From Ophiosphaerella korrae (lineage: Eukaryota; Ascomycota; Dothideomycetes; Pleosporales; Phaeosphaeriaceae), in the NCBI GenBank assembly GCA_028456385.1, contig JALNQF010000028.1, positions 186,001-250,000 of the forward strand: a stretch of 64,000 nucleotides of DNA. The letters are read 5' to 3'. The position numbers and the translations under genes are program-made. The notes below the pieces were generated by a model. That model worked only from the letters and a program-made list of their open reading frames with translations. It searched no databases and was not told where the DNA came from. This document shows, piece by piece, positions 1 to 11,764 of the stretch. Positions within the stretch are counted from its first letter, which is position 1. Each line of letters starts with the position of its first letter.

Positions 1-856
1 TCTATTGCCTGCAGGGTTTTGCATGTACGCCGTGTACCATTTCGCTGTCAAGCGTCAGTTACAGGGTCTGCAGGCACAGATTGAGAAGACTATACTGTGG
101 CTTGGAGGGTGTTGGGTTGGCGCCCTCAACAACTATACCTTCGACAAGATTCCCATTGAGCGCCTCACGCCCCATGATATCCAGAACCAGCCAGGGGCCA
201 TTCCAGCGCTCATCATCATTGTCCTCATCCTCTTCACTATCGCTCTAGGCCAAGCATGGGCTCTTCGTATCGAAGGTCGCTTGCCCAAGTACCTCGCCAT
301 CTATGGTATTCTAGTCGGCGGTATCCTTACACTTGTTGCTATTCCGAAAATGAACGTTCGAATCCATCACTACATCCTAGGCCTTCTTCTTGTTGCCGGG
401 ACCTCTATGCAGAACCGTCCTAGTATGCTCTTCCAGGGTATACTCATCGGTTTGTTTATCAATGGAGTTGCACGCTGGGGCTTTGCTTCCATTCTAGAAA
501 CACCCGATAATCTTCGCGGTGACGCTCCTATGGGCTCTTTGCTTCCTCTTATTACTGCACCTATTATCCACAATAATCTTGGCCTGCACATGCCCAAGGC
601 GAATATAACCTTCGACTTCCACTTGCCATTCCCAGAGGGCTATGATGGTCTTAGCATTCTTGTCAACGATGTCGAGCGATATCACGAATATGAGGAGCGC
701 ATGGAAAACAGCTGGACTTGGGTGAAGCATATGGGTATGACTGAGTACTTTCGATTTGGATATCTCCGAGGCAGTGCAAGAGGAGATTATACAAAAGCTG
801 GGGTGTGGGGACCAGATGGTAGTTGGACTGATATGGCGCCTGGGCCGTCTCTGTAA
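1..856 (+). CDS. LCCL-domain membrane protein, C-terminal part (5' end off window)
   Basis: Open reading frame entering from the left edge and stopping at 854-856, leaving about 285 residues. It resembles the C-terminal membrane half of fungal LCCL-domain proteins. Visible features are the segment 'WLGGCWVGALNNYTFD', several hydrophobic helices, the signature 'RIHHYILGLLL', then 'GLFINGVARWGF', and a tail with 'YDGLSILVNDVERY'. The LCCL domain itself should lie upstream and is not visible, so the family call rests on the tail. No stop or frameshift interrupts the part seen. The role of this family is unknown; a multi-pass membrane location is inferred from the helices. The true start is outside the window. 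Confidence 0.8.
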   Translation, partial: LLPAGFCMYAVYHFAVKRQLQGLQAQIEKTILWLGGCWVGALNNYTFDKIPIERLTPHDIQNQPGAIPALIIIVLILFTIALGQAWALRIEGRLPKYLAIYGILVGGILTLVAIPKMNVRIHHYILGLLLVAGTSMQNRPSMLFQGILIGLFINGVARWGFASILETPDNLRGDAPMGSLLPLITAPIIHNNLGLHMPKANITFDFHLPFPEGYDGLSILVNDVERYHEYEERMENSWTWVKHMGMTEYFRFGYLRGSARGDYTKAGVWGPDGSWTDMAPGPSL

Positions 857-1190
857 TCATTTACTAACAACAACTCGCAGCTTTTTACAGGTATTTAGAC
901 GCTCTATAGGGAGCAAGGTGTCTATGAATGATCTTGTGTAAACGTAACATAACAATAGTGTCATAGAATAAGATGTTATATTAGCGTAGTACTTCTAGCT
1001 ACATTTTCAATGGCATGATTCCGCACTGATAGCCTGTATGGAGCAAGAGATAACACGCTTATGCTTCGGTTTTTCAATCATTGAGGAAGCGGGGTAATGC
1101 ATTCTACATATCCAACCACGATATAAGCGACACAAAACTCATTTTGTCAATAGGCTCCTTGATCAATCCTACTTGAAATCTTTATCAAGC

Positions 1191-2381
1191 ATGGTTACTA
1201 GAGAGCTCGCGGTAGGCTGCTGTTGCGGTTTGACGAAGCACATATTTACTGTTCCCATTGCCTCCCTCCCCCTTCCTTCTCACCTTTGCAGTTGCAACAT
1301 ATCACGTCGCATATCGGGGTCTCTTCTGACATCTTATATCAATATCACCCACTCTACCTCATCTAATCCATCTCCACCCAGACCCGACACATCAAACCTT
1401 ACTCCATATGCCAGCTCCGATATCTTAACACGATGGTTTTGCACCACGTGCGGAACACACATGTTTCTCGAGTATCACGCAGACGGCCATTTCGAAGCCG
1501 CAACTGGGACGTTGCAAGTAAGCGACCCAAAAGGTACCGACGGAATCATCGAGTTTCAAAGTTGCATGTGGATTGGCGACACGAAAGATGGTGGGGCAAG
1601 CAAATTCATCACACATATCAACAACAAGACCCTAGGGCGATACGCACAAGAAGCCCACATTAGTGCTATACTTCCGCTAGACTGGCACTCTTCTTCCCCA
1701 ACCGCAAACCAACAAGAAGAGACCATATACGCCCATTGCCACTGCAAAGCCATAGAGTTCTACATCACACCGCCCACCCCCGACTCCTCATCCCCGCCCA
1801 AGACATCATCCCCATTCCCAGACCTCCTCATCCCACACCACCTAAACCGATCTGCCAATCCAAACAATACCCCATGGTGGCTCCCCACGCCCTCCAAATA
1901 CCTCGCAGGAACCTGCGCATGCCACTCGTGCCGCCGCGCCTCAGGCTTCGACCTCACCTTCTGGGCATTTGTCCCGACGGCAAACATCTTCCTTGACCCA
2001 CAGCTGACACAAGCGTTCGCGCTCACATGGGGGGGCTCCATGAAATCATTCTCTTCATCGCCAGGGGTAACGCGGACGTTTTGTGCGCGGTGTGGCGCCA
2101 GCGCATTCTGGAGTGGTAGCGAGGACGCGTTTGGGAGGAGGGGGCTGGTGGATGTGGCGGTGGGTTTGCTGGATGCGAGGAGTGGGGCGAGGGCCGAAGA
2201 GAGACTTGCTTGGTGGTCGCGGAGAGTCAGTTTTGGGGAGTTTGCTGTGCATGCGGGGTTGGTGCGGGGGTTGGAGGAGGGTTTGAGAGATTGGGCGGAG
2301 AGCCGTGATGGGAGGGGGGAATGTGTTGCGGCGTATGAGGACGGCTTTGGCCTGGAGGTGGGGGTTACGGAGCTTGAATGA
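1191..2381 (+). CDS. Tandem CENP-V/GFA zinc-domain protein
   Basis: Single-exon frame of 396 residues from the first in-frame ATG at 1191. It carries two copies of the cysteine pattern of the CENP-V/GFA (DUF636, glutathione-dependent formaldehyde-activating enzyme-like) fold. The first copy has a CCC cluster near residue 10, CSC near residue 33 and 'FCTTCG' after about 85 residues. The second has 'AHCHCKAIEFYI', 'CACHSCRRASGF' and 'FCARCGASAFW'. The Cys pairs bind zinc in this family. Most bacterial members are single-domain, so a double-domain protein is notable, though such fusions are known in fungi. Most GFA-like fungal proteins have no proven substrate, so I do not assign formaldehyde activity. 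The C-terminal 60 residues are Arg/Glu/Gly-rich. Confidence 0.85.
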   Translation: MVTRELAVGCCCGLTKHIFTVPIASLPLPSHLCSCNISRRISGSLLTSYINITHSTSSNPSPPRPDTSNLTPYASSDILTRWFCTTCGTHMFLEYHADGHFEAATGTLQVSDPKGTDGIIEFQSCMWIGDTKDGGASKFITHINNKTLGRYAQEAHISAILPLDWHSSSPTANQQEETIYAHCHCKAIEFYITPPTPDSSSPPKTSSPFPDLLIPHHLNRSANPNNTPWWLPTPSKYLAGTCACHSCRRASGFDLTFWAFVPTANIFLDPQLTQAFALTWGGSMKSFSSSPGVTRTFCARCGASAFWSGSEDAFGRRGLVDVAVGLLDARSGARAEERLAWWSRRVSFGEFAVHAGLVRGLEEGLRDWAESRDGRGECVAAYEDGFGLEVGVTELE

Positions 2382-5214
2382 GAGGCTTGTAAGAGGTCGT
2401 TAGGTGTAGATGAGCGGGTAATTGTAAGTCGTTGGGTTGGGGTAGATGGGGAATGCCTTTATTATTTATCGCAGTGTGTGTTGAATGGGTTGGGTTCCAT
2501 CAAAACCATATTTCAGGGAGCCACATTGTAGTCGAGTGGAATCCCAAAGAGTTGTATATGTGTTTTGACGATGCAGCATAGGAATATCCACATAATTCAC
2601 AAGTCGTTAGAAAGTGTATGATGGTTGCGCTCCTACAATCATCTACAAGAGAGCTTTCATGCCTCCTAGAGGCCCCGAAAAGAGATTCAAATACTGTAAA
2701 CGATGTGAGGTAGTAGACTGCAAGGCTGTCCCTCGGTCAATTTCACTAACAATAATGATAGCGAGTAAGCAGAACGAGTCTTTAGGTTTGAGTGATCTGA
2801 CTCGGTCCAGGGCCAGCTCTATCTGCCAAAGTACGGCTTCACCACCAAGTGCTCTTGAGCTACTAGCTAGGTAACCTTCCTAGAGTTTCTCGGCACATTT
2901 TTAGGTGCGTTTGGTGTTGCAGATCAACTTACCAGCTAAATAAGTGCTAGCCATCATTTCAGTCGCTCATCATCTCGGTCTGTTCCGCAACTTTATTTTC
3001 ATAGTTTCGGGCGTCAACTAACCATGCGCCCTTCAGTTTGAGATATTCGCCGGTCACCTGCAGTACCTTCGCGTGGTGGAGCGCATCCCTGTCAAAGTTT
3101 GACGAATTATGGCTCTAGACCATCAAAATAGTGTAGCGAGAAAATCCTCTAAACATTGCTAAAAAGACTTGACTAGGTGTCTAGAGTAATTGACCTACCT
3201 TCGAATAGCAGCAACTCACTTTGCCTCATTACTGGAACATGAGTGGGAGGGTAAGCTTGCTAGACTGGCCAGCTTATCATGCTGGGTGTATATATTATTT
3301 GTTAGTTTTCATATATCCATATTCATGGGTAAAGGGCGGCTTGCTTCCTTATTCTTTTCTTTGCTGATCGCATGTGCAACGGGATCAGCATTTTATCATT
3401 GTCCATATGGTTCCCTGCTTCTCTCTTCTCCTTGAGGTATAGTGTAGGCCAAGCTTCTTTCGTGAACACGAATGTGGGGTGCAGTAGCATAAAAACGAAT
3501 ATCCTGTTGTGCATGCTCGGCAAGGCATGATACCTCGAGGATATCAATGCGGAATAGATGTACTTGTGGGTATTTGCGCACTGACGAGAAAATAAACCAG
3601 CACGGCTCCGTGTCAATAGGGACGTGTGGGTTAGTGTCTTCAAGATTTGACACAACCCGCAGCTGCATCGTCAACACAAGATCTCAGGTACGAGAAGAAC
3701 GTAGCTGCTGTTGCATGTTGCATCTTGGATTCACCCGGGAAATTTGAATCAATGCAACCAGGAGCACCGAAGGAGTGATTGCGAAAATGCAAGATTTGAA
3801 CAAATCATTGCGCGTACGAGAGTGCGCGGGGAACACCCCGACGCAGGAACCATGAGGTTGGGAGCACCAAAAAGCAATGGAACTGAAATGCGCTGCGCAT
3901 TGACATTCGGACCAGGAGGTCAGTACGCGTGCTTCGTACTTCGCACAGGAACGCCGTCATGGCGATTGGCGAGCTGCTGGGGTTCATGCAAACATGCTGG
4001 GGGATTTTCAGCGACGGCACATCCTACCTACGCATTCGGCGTTCTGTCCGGCGCTAATGGACATCGGCGATCCACATATGGTGTACAACACAACACCCAA
4101 GAGCATGGCGCTGGGACGCTTTGCGTTTGATTTTGGAGCAACGAAACTTGGGCGCAAATATAACTCGAGCTCTGCCACAAACAGAAAAGGCGAGAGGTCG
4201 GGTATTCGGATGATACGGCAATGTTACTTTGGGTCGCGTACAGCTGCTCTTCGCCTTGAGGCTGCTCAACATCCCCGATTATGCCTTTTTCCGCCGGTCG
4301 ATCAGAGTTTGTTAGATAGAATTCACCACTCAGCCACGAGTCGTGACAGTCAGACATTGCTGGGAGTGGTTGCCAAGCCTGTGGCGACGAAATGCCATAG
4401 CCCTAGGTGAAAACTCCCGAGGTTCTTCAACAACAAGTGATCGCTGTGGCTGGTCGTGTCATGATCCTAGCATGCTCAATTTGCCGTGCATTGCACTACC
4501 TAGCCAGTCCGCCACTCAGCTTGCGAAGCAATTGAAAATGAGCTTGCATGATCGCTATTCGCGTGCTTAGCGAAGGACGTTGACGATCCTTCACAAGCAC
4601 ATTACCTGTTTCGCATCCTTCACAAACAATACATTGAATCCTGTAGATCAGTAGATAAACATTTGGTGAAAAAGCAGAGTGTCGATCCTCCCCACATGGA
4701 CTACTGTGCTAGACTACATGTCTACTACCCGTTAGTACTCTTGCAAGTGTGAGCCACGGGCCCATACGGCCGCCATCGGCCTGCAGCATATCACCCTTGC
4801 CTCTTGGAGTTCGCGTCCGTCATCATCTGTCTTAGAGTTGTCAGAAGCTAGGTGGCTTTCACACCGGTGGAACTGCATTTTTGGGTACCTCTCCGACCGA
4901 GTCTGCAGTAGACGACGCTGAAACACGACTCAGTTCGTCGCTAGCTTGTCAACCACACATGGCAAGTGGAGGCCTGTCCCTAAAGCAGAGTCTAGGCACA
5001 CGTGTGGCCTCGACTAACTTACATCCACATGGCAAATTCATGATTCAGGCACGCTGCTTGCGCGACCGTTGTCCACTTTGTCGGTTCCAACATTTCCCCT
5101 TTCCAGAGCTCACGGCATTTCAATAACACCGTCTCCTCCTCCACCACCCCACTCACTGGGAATCCTTCGATATCTCGACGATTTGGGAGTAAGCGTGCAC
5201 AGCTCGTCGGCGCC
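2382..5214. other. Intergenic, 2.8 kb, no supported gene
   Basis: Several open frames of 60-140 codons occur on both strands, notably around 3700-4410. They overlap one another, show no family similarity I recognise and have no convincing exon chain. I see no tRNA, mobile-element termini or repeats. The last 150 bases upstream of 5215 should contain the promoter of the next gene. Confidence 0.5.
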
Positions 5215-6406
5215 ATGTCTTCGGTTCAAGACTTCCAACTCGCAGCTTTGGCTGCAGGATTCACTATCGGCTTTGGCCTTTTGACGACATGGGAGGCCAT
5301 CAAACAGACACGCCGGAACCGCAATCCGCTGAGGTCTGCTTACATCTATATGTTATGGGGAGAACTTACGGCGAATGTGATTATAGCAATCATTGGGTGG
5401 CTGTTTTTGAACGGCATCTTAGGACCAACGTTAGTACGCATACCATGAGCAACTCCGACTTTCAACTAATCGATTTTCCAGCGTACCAGTTCTCTTTTTC
5501 ATCCTCTTCTTCTGGGTCTTTCAGATCCAGCTTCTGATGCAAATTATCATCAACCGAATTGCCTTGATTGCAGAGCATCGTAGTACAGTTCGCATCATGA
5601 AATGGGGCACTGTTGCTATCATCACCAGCATCAACATTGCTGTTTTCATTATCTGGGTACCAGCACATACAATCCCTCCAGTATCTAAAACGTTTGTTAA
5701 TATCAATAACGTTTGGGATAAGATATCCAAGGTCTTAATTCTGATCGTTGACGCGGGCTTGAATTGGTATTTCCTACGAACAGTTAAGATTAGGCTCGTG
5801 CAACAACACGGCTTAACAAAATATAAGCCACTTATCAGCTTCAATGCCAAGCTCATGGTTCTCTCTGTCGCAATGGACGTAAGTTGTATATTCATGATTC
5901 TTTTCTGATATTCATACGCTAATAACGTGTTACAGGCACTATTGATTGGCCTCATGTTCCTCAAGAATCAAGTGGTATACATCCAATTCCACCCAGTGGT
6001 TTACGTGGTCAAGCTCAACATCGAAATGTCCATGGCTTCTCTTGTCGTGCGTCTTGCCCAAGGCAAACATGACAACGATATGTATCCCGAGCAATTCAAC
6101 AGCTCGTCGAACAATCCTACCCACCAATCGCATCTCCGCTCCGGTCAGCACGCCCAGCGCGTCCATATCCAGTCGATCAAAATGAAACCAAAGCCAGGCA
6201 ATGACATGTTGAGTGGCCATGACAGCGAAGAGTCGCTGGGAGGAATCCACTGCCAAACCGATCTGAATGTTGTGGTTGAGCGTGTTGACACCAAGAAGGG
6301 AGCAGGGAGTTCGCGGAGTTCCCAGGAGGCGCCACACTCCATGTTTGGTGATGATATACCCTTGCATAACAAGCAGAATGCGCAGACTCATACGCGCCAA
6401 CTGTAA
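5215..6406 (+). CDS. Seven-helix fungal membrane protein
   Basis: Three exons: 5215-5429, 5482-5878 and 5936-6406, giving 360 residues. Introns are 52 and 57 nt with GT-AG ends, and both keep hydrophobic segments continuous, for example '...GILGPT' joined to 'VPVLFFILFF'. Seven hydrophobic helices are visible up to about residue 270. They are followed by a hydrophilic tail rich in Ser, His and Gln, presumably cytoplasmic. The layout resembles fungal seven-transmembrane receptor-like proteins of unknown ligand, but I cannot place it in a named family. ATG 5215 opens the first hydrophobic block and no better start is seen upstream. Confidence 0.8.
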
Positions 6407-6434
6407 ATAATTAATCTTGTTTGGATGCTGTTTC

Positions 6435-6495
6435 ATCTATATCTATACCTATATCTATATCAATATCAATATCAATATCAATATCAATATCAATA
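6435..6495. repeat. Microsatellite, ATATCT then ATCAAT hexamers
   Basis: Directly after the stop of the membrane protein gene the DNA runs through imperfect ATATCT units and then about seven tandem ATCAAT units. It lies in the probable 3' untranslated region. Length polymorphism between strains would be expected. Confidence 0.9.
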
Positions 6496-7856
6496 CCTTC
6501 ACATTATACCATCTCTATGACGACTCAATTATGATACCTATCATCGAAGCAGTCACCTTTTCAGATATAATGATTGAGCTCAGCTACCTCGAAGGGAAGG
6601 TTACGAAACGATAGTGTGATCAAGTTCTGCTTGCGTATGCAATGCATGTCTGATCGTATCTCTCCGTTAGATCTTTTTGATAAACTCATGCTACAAGACA
6701 TCCAACTAACACGCACCTTCATTCCAAGAATGATGAATTACCATTTATCTGTCAATGGATTTGAACGAAAATGCTTCACAAAGTAATCATGTGCTATGCT
6801 TCTATAATTTCATATTAGCATCGACCGTCTATTTCCTGTACTCGTTAAGGTATCAGAACTTATTTGCTGGTGCCATTATTGAAATTGACAACTATAGGCC
6901 AATAGATAAGTAGGGACATATCGTAAGCAGTAGTGCAATTAATACAAGAAGCTACGATCAAGCGTTCGAGATTGTCAATTTCAGAAGATACTTTCCAAGT
7001 TGGTATCACGATACGTTGACGAAAAATCGTGATGAGAATGGCCAACGCAAGGCCAGAGAGACAAGAGCGATATGATTTGCAGGCAATTGCTCCATTGTTT
7101 GCTCCCATGGACTGGAGTGAGAGTGAGAGATCAGGTAGGAATATTTCAGTCATTACAATCCTAGCGGGGCTAAGAATTGGGAGCCTGCCTTGATCATACA
7201 GACTCATATTCGTCACACACACCCACATCAAGATCTAACAAATAAGTGGCACTGAGAGAAAGGAATGTCATAAACCTGCCAGGTTGCGCGCCGGTTTCGT
7301 GATGCAATCAAACTTTCGACTTACAGGCGAACACTTTAGGCCTCGAAATTTTGCATCACAACGGTATTATAAATTACCTCGTGGAAAACAATATATACCT
7401 TTAGCTCTGTTGAATCAATTAAGTCGGTGAATGCTCGACTCGATTTAAGGTCTGCACTCTTAATTGACGCTACTGCTTTCAGTGGACAGACTGGACCTAC
7501 CAACACACAAGTATTTGGTGAACCTGAATAGGATGCTTCCAAACTGGGAATCGTAAATGAAGTATCTATCGGTTTGCTGCACAATGCGGTATTCATAAAT
7601 GTGGCCGATGTTCTTGCCACGTCGGATGCTCTGAATTAGGCAGCTGTGGATCGCCAATGCTGGGGTTATATGTGCCTGCTAATCTAAAGCGGGGAAACTC
7701 TTGGGTTTCAAGTGTAAGTGACATGGTTTGATTAATTGTTTATCGATATGTATACTTGATTAGATACGTAGTGTCGAGTGCATAAGTGCCATAGCTGCCC
7801 TTGTTACCATTTTAGCTTTGTGTTGAGTTGAAGTATCTTTATGACCATCTTTCAAA
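6496..7856. other. Intergenic, no supported gene
   Basis: Frames of 70-125 codons occur on the minus strand at 6860-7231 and 7336-7620. Neither has a recognisable domain, signal peptide or good splice partners. I leave both uncalled. Confidence 0.45.
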
Positions 7857-8870
7857 ATGCATGTTTCTGCAATTATAGCTCTTATCGCATTCAACGCTAT
7901 AACCCTCGCTCATGGTGGAGTGAGGATGTATACAATCGCTGGCAAGAGCTACGCAGGGTAAGACGAACACCTACAATTTACCTCTCACCCTCTCCGACTG
8001 TATTCAAAGAATTTTGTTGTCAATCATATTTGGTTGGCCAACTGGCTTATTGGAAATAAAGTTACGATTGGAGTAGCCCAGCGGAAGGTCAAAAAGACTT
8101 GATTCAACGCACATGGCACCAAAATCCCCACACAGACCCAACATCTAGCAACATGACTTGCAATTATAGAGGCGATACTGTTACGGGTGCCTTCCACGCC
8201 CCAGTCCAGGCTGGGGGTACCATAAGGGCAACCTGGGCACACGACGGTTTTGGCTGGGTGCATTCAGTCGGTCCAGTCTTGGCATATATGGCGTCTTGTG
8301 GTGAAGATTGTACATCTATCTCAGACATCAGCAATCTAAACTGGTTCAAGATTGCTGAGGAAGGCCTACGCGACGGATTTTTGGTTGGCAATAGCAAGGG
8401 CTGGTTCCAAAACGATTTGTGGGAGAATCAAATCACTGATCATTGGGACATCGTGGTGCCAAAAAATCTCAAACCAGGAAGGTATATGGTTCGCCATGAG
8501 ATTATTAATCTGGAGCTGGCACCTGTACAGTTCTACCCCAATTGTGCGCATTTAGAAGTAACGGGTGGAGGGTCTAGCATGCCTGGCGACGAGTTCTTGG
8601 TCAAGTTTCCCGGCGGCTATAAAATGACTGGTGAGTATTGTCTCTCTCGATTTTCGGAACTAGTCTAAAGGCTCTGTTATCGTGTTGGACGTAGGCTGAT
8701 ATACTAAACAGATCCTGGAATTGCAATCTCGGGGAAGGTTAGACAGGATAAGGTTACCAGGGTGAGCTGTTCCTCTCTTCGTTTCATGCCACTCTCCCTG
8801 GAGAGATTAGATGAACTAAAGCCACATCTAGAACTATACAATGCCTGGACCGAAAGTTTGGGCTGCTTGA
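7857..8870 (+). CDS. AA9 lytic polysaccharide monooxygenase (secreted)
   Basis: Four exons: 7857-7957, 8062-8630, 8712-8761 and 8832-8870, giving 252 residues. All three introns have GT-AG ends. The 18-residue signal peptide ends directly before His19, which becomes the N-terminal copper ligand of the 'histidine brace'. The second brace histidine is His101 in 'WVHSVGPVLAYM', and the axial Tyr192 lies in 'PVQFYPNC', all as in AA9 (formerly GH61). The enzyme oxidatively cleaves cellulose or hemicellulose outside the cell using copper and a reductant. The protein ends with the catalytic domain, so no CBM1 is present. The exact sugar oxidation site (C1 or C4) cannot be read from sequence. Confidence 0.93.
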
Positions 8871-10039
8871 TCGGGATTGGCGATAGACGTACGATTAACC
8901 GTTTAATGATGATGTTGAAATAGGCAAGAAGTTGCTCGCCATGATGGTTAATCTTTTTGTGCAGTTGAAACGTGGGCTTTGACGTGTATACCTGTTCTTA
9001 CTTATTCAGTACGTGCAGCAAGCGCTCTGCCCCAAGCGATACTCTATATAATATTATTGTTATTTGCTGGATCGTAAATGTTTGATATGACCACCAAAAT
9101 GGCGAATCAATGATACTCACTATCTATACATGCGCTTGAATTCAGATGTGTTGTATATGCCTGGGCGTATCAATACTCTATGCAGTTGTCGTATCGGTTA
9201 TGAAGAAGAACGTCTTTGCTCTATGGTTGACTCTAAATTGAACGAGGTTAATGTTTTCATGCTCAATGTTGCAAGGTATCTACGCTAAACTCAAGGACGG
9301 AGCAAAAACTTTGCTGTGCATCTGTTTCTATATAAGGCGACTGCTTTGGTTCCACTGTAGCGTGGTCGATGATCTGATGAGATGTCAGGTGTTTGGGTCA
9401 GGTGCAGGCATAGCCGCGGCACCTATGCCAAGAACGGGTGGTCTGATCACCCCCTCATGTCGTGAGCTCAGCTCGACCCTGGTGAGATGACAAGAGTATG
9501 AGTGCACAGTTACACGTGCTTCCCATGATTAATTATACGCAAAGAGTTTCCTTTTATAAATAAATACTTTTGTTAATGGGACATACGTTATTCGTGTGTT
9601 GTCGTTGACGTTCATGCAATGATGGCATAGCCATTACTTTGGTATAGGCGTTGGCCATGTTCCGCTTCTTGTGGTGAGTTATCGACACCGATATTTGTCT
9701 ATCTTGCTAACGTCTATTATAGGCTAACATGAGTAATATCTCGTTCTTCTTGCAATGATTTGCGGAGATGCCGAAGCCCACGAAGCGTCACATCCACGTC
9801 GACGTCAGACACGCCACCCAAGTCTTGTGCCAAGAGTACTTCACATCAAAATTGGTCCACGTTCCCCCATATTCTCTATATTGTTGGCTGGAGGGCTGAA
9901 CGGTATTCACGGGTTGGCTGGGTCCCAATGCCCAAACAGTCCCGACACGATGCTATGGTCAATGCAAAAAGTAGGAAAGATCTCCAGCGTTTACTACATT
10001 TACAGACATGGGTTGCAAAGACAAAAAAAAATCTTTAGA
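8871..10039. other. Intergenic, no supported gene
   Basis: Contains only short frames (9251-9490 and 9755-10072) without recognisable similarity. The right end holds the terminator of the tRNA gene that follows on the minus strand. Confidence 0.5.
10023..10031 (-). terminator. RNA polymerase III T-run terminator
   Basis: Nine consecutive A on the plus strand read as T9 on the minus strand, starting nine bases past the 3' end of the tRNA-Lys gene. This is the usual pol III stop signal. Confidence 0.85.
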
Positions 10040-10112
10040 AGCCCGACGGGAGGCTCGAACTCCCAACCTTGAGATTAAGAGTCTCACGCGCTACCGATTG
10101 TGCCAGCCGGGC
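10040..10112 (-). tRNA. tRNA-Lys (anticodon CTT)
   Basis: On the minus strand a 73-nt cloverleaf can be folded by eye. The acceptor stem GCCCGGC pairs with GTCGGGC, with one G-T pair. The D arm carries the A box TGGCACAATCGG. The anticodon stem TGAGA/TCTCA encloses the loop CTCTTAA, giving anticodon CTT. The T arm has AGTTCGAGCC as B box. There is no intron. CCA is not encoded, as expected for a eukaryotic nuclear tRNA. Confidence 0.95.
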
Positions 10113-11037
10113 TTGTTGTATGTTTTTTGACAGATTTTTACAAATGAGCGTATATAACAGACGATATGCATCTTGCGACATAAAAAGAGATATATCCATG
10201 TCAAGATAGTTTGAAAATTTGAGTAGGGCATAGAAAAGTTTGCTCTACCTGAGCTGGTGGATCGGAGCGGGTCCGTTTGGCAACATCGACAAACGCAACT
10301 TGCGCAAGGCCTTATCTCAAGCATTGCCTACTCAAGCGGGTGCATATTTATTGTGCAAAAATCAACCAGCGGTCAAATTTATTTCCTATGCTATCACGAT
10401 CAAATTGCTAGTCAAAGCAAATGGGCATTATTATAGGGACATTACCGTCTGCGGTCTAGCGCACTACTATTTTTGTTGCACCTCGATGAACTCTAAATTT
10501 AGAAACCAAGCAGGTTAGTATCATCTCTCTGGCCTACTTCCTATGTACTTCAAGAAGACTAGCGACAAGACTTCGCCGAAAAAAGTCGGAATCGCGGACT
10601 GTTACCGTCTCTATGTTTTGCGGTTGATTGGTTCTCGCAATCGAAGCGCCGGAGCTGACCAGTCAGCCTGCGCCCCTGGACCCCTGCCACTTTCCACTTG
10701 CGATCTAATCTTCACCCGAAATACGCAGCGGGGCTGTCGGCCTCAATCAAGGCAGCTGGGCTAGAATGGCCTTTGAGTCCATAAGATACGATGTTTCCCC
10801 TGTGCTAATGGGAGATACCTTTTGGTCGCAGCTACCATCAAACAATCCTTTAGAGTGACATAACTACGCGCAAAATATTTGCGGTCAATCGATGGAATTA
10901 TTAGATTTCTTTTAGATAATTGCATAAACTACACAAACCTATCATGCATTCTCTTATATATTTTGGTATGTTTGGCTTGTGAAGATTATATTGTCTTTTG
11001 AAGACATTTCAACCTCATCCACTGACCTCAAACAGCA
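10113..11037. other. Intergenic, no supported gene
   Basis: Short frames at 10240-10518 and 10543-10764 show no similarity I recognise. The tRNA 5' flank is at the left and the presumed promoter of the 11038 gene at the right. Confidence 0.45.
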
Positions 11038-11764
11038 ATGCTCTGCAGCAGCGCAGTTACATCTACGGCTTTTTATCTCTTACCCACACAGCAACAACAA
11101 CAAGAACCTCTTGGAAGTTTAGATGCAATTCCAGCGACATCAAATGACCATTCCATTGATCCATGCTCGCTGGCCGAGTCCTCAAGTGTGAATGCCAGTA
11201 TTCAGCTAGCAAGTTGGCTAGAATGTCAAATCAACGGTAAGACCAGCCACACAAACTCCCTCCCCTCCTTCCCATGGCGGAAAAACCCATCAAACATGAA
11301 TTCGCTCATTCTCCTCCCCAGGATTCTACCCCTTCCCAGAAAACACAAACTGGCTACAAAACCACGCAGCAGCATTCTCCAAGGACCTCCGCTTCACCTT
11401 CAACGACACCCACTACGACTTCGACGGCTCACGCCGCCTCTACGAAAGCTTCAACGCAACCCTTGGCAAGGCCTTCGCCCCATTCAAGCACGGCTTCATC
11501 AACACGCTCGGAATCCCCAACTACAACGGCGACAAAGGCGGCTTCGTGTACATGATTGGCTGGGCAGGCGGGTTCCAGAAATTCGCCCGGCGTGACATGT
11601 ACTTTACCAACGCGGCTTTTGCCGTCGTCAGGGAGGACGAGGGCGGCGCGCGGAAAATCGTCGAGTTTAGGGAAAGCAGCAATATTCCCAACACGGCGAA
11701 AATGCCCGAGCAGGCTGTGTGGAACTGCCATTTCCCCAAGGAACGGAGTGAGCTGAGGGCCTAG
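11038..11764 (+). CDS. Hypothetical protein, 213 aa
   Basis: Two exons, 11038-11236 and 11322-11764, joined across an 85-nt GT-AG intron that restores one frame ('CQING' to 'FYPFPENTNW'). The second exon is GC-rich with strong third-position C bias, typical of a real coding region here. It includes 'DFDGSRRLYESFN' and 'GGFVYMIGWAGGFQKFARR'. Composition suggests a small globular alpha/beta protein, perhaps NTF2-like, but I do not recognise the family. The N-terminal 60 residues (a Q5 stretch, Ser-rich) are less certain, and a later start is possible. A T16 run at 11999-12014 lies downstream. Confidence 0.65.

Noticed and set aside
3711..4410. Overlapping frames of up to 139 codons in the 2.8 kb gap
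   Set aside because: Two plus-strand and several minus-strand frames overlap. None has a recognisable domain, signal peptide or consistent splice sites.
7336..7620. Minus-strand frame of 94 codons near the AA9 gene
   Set aside because: No signal peptide, domain or splice partner could be recognised; coding bias is weak.
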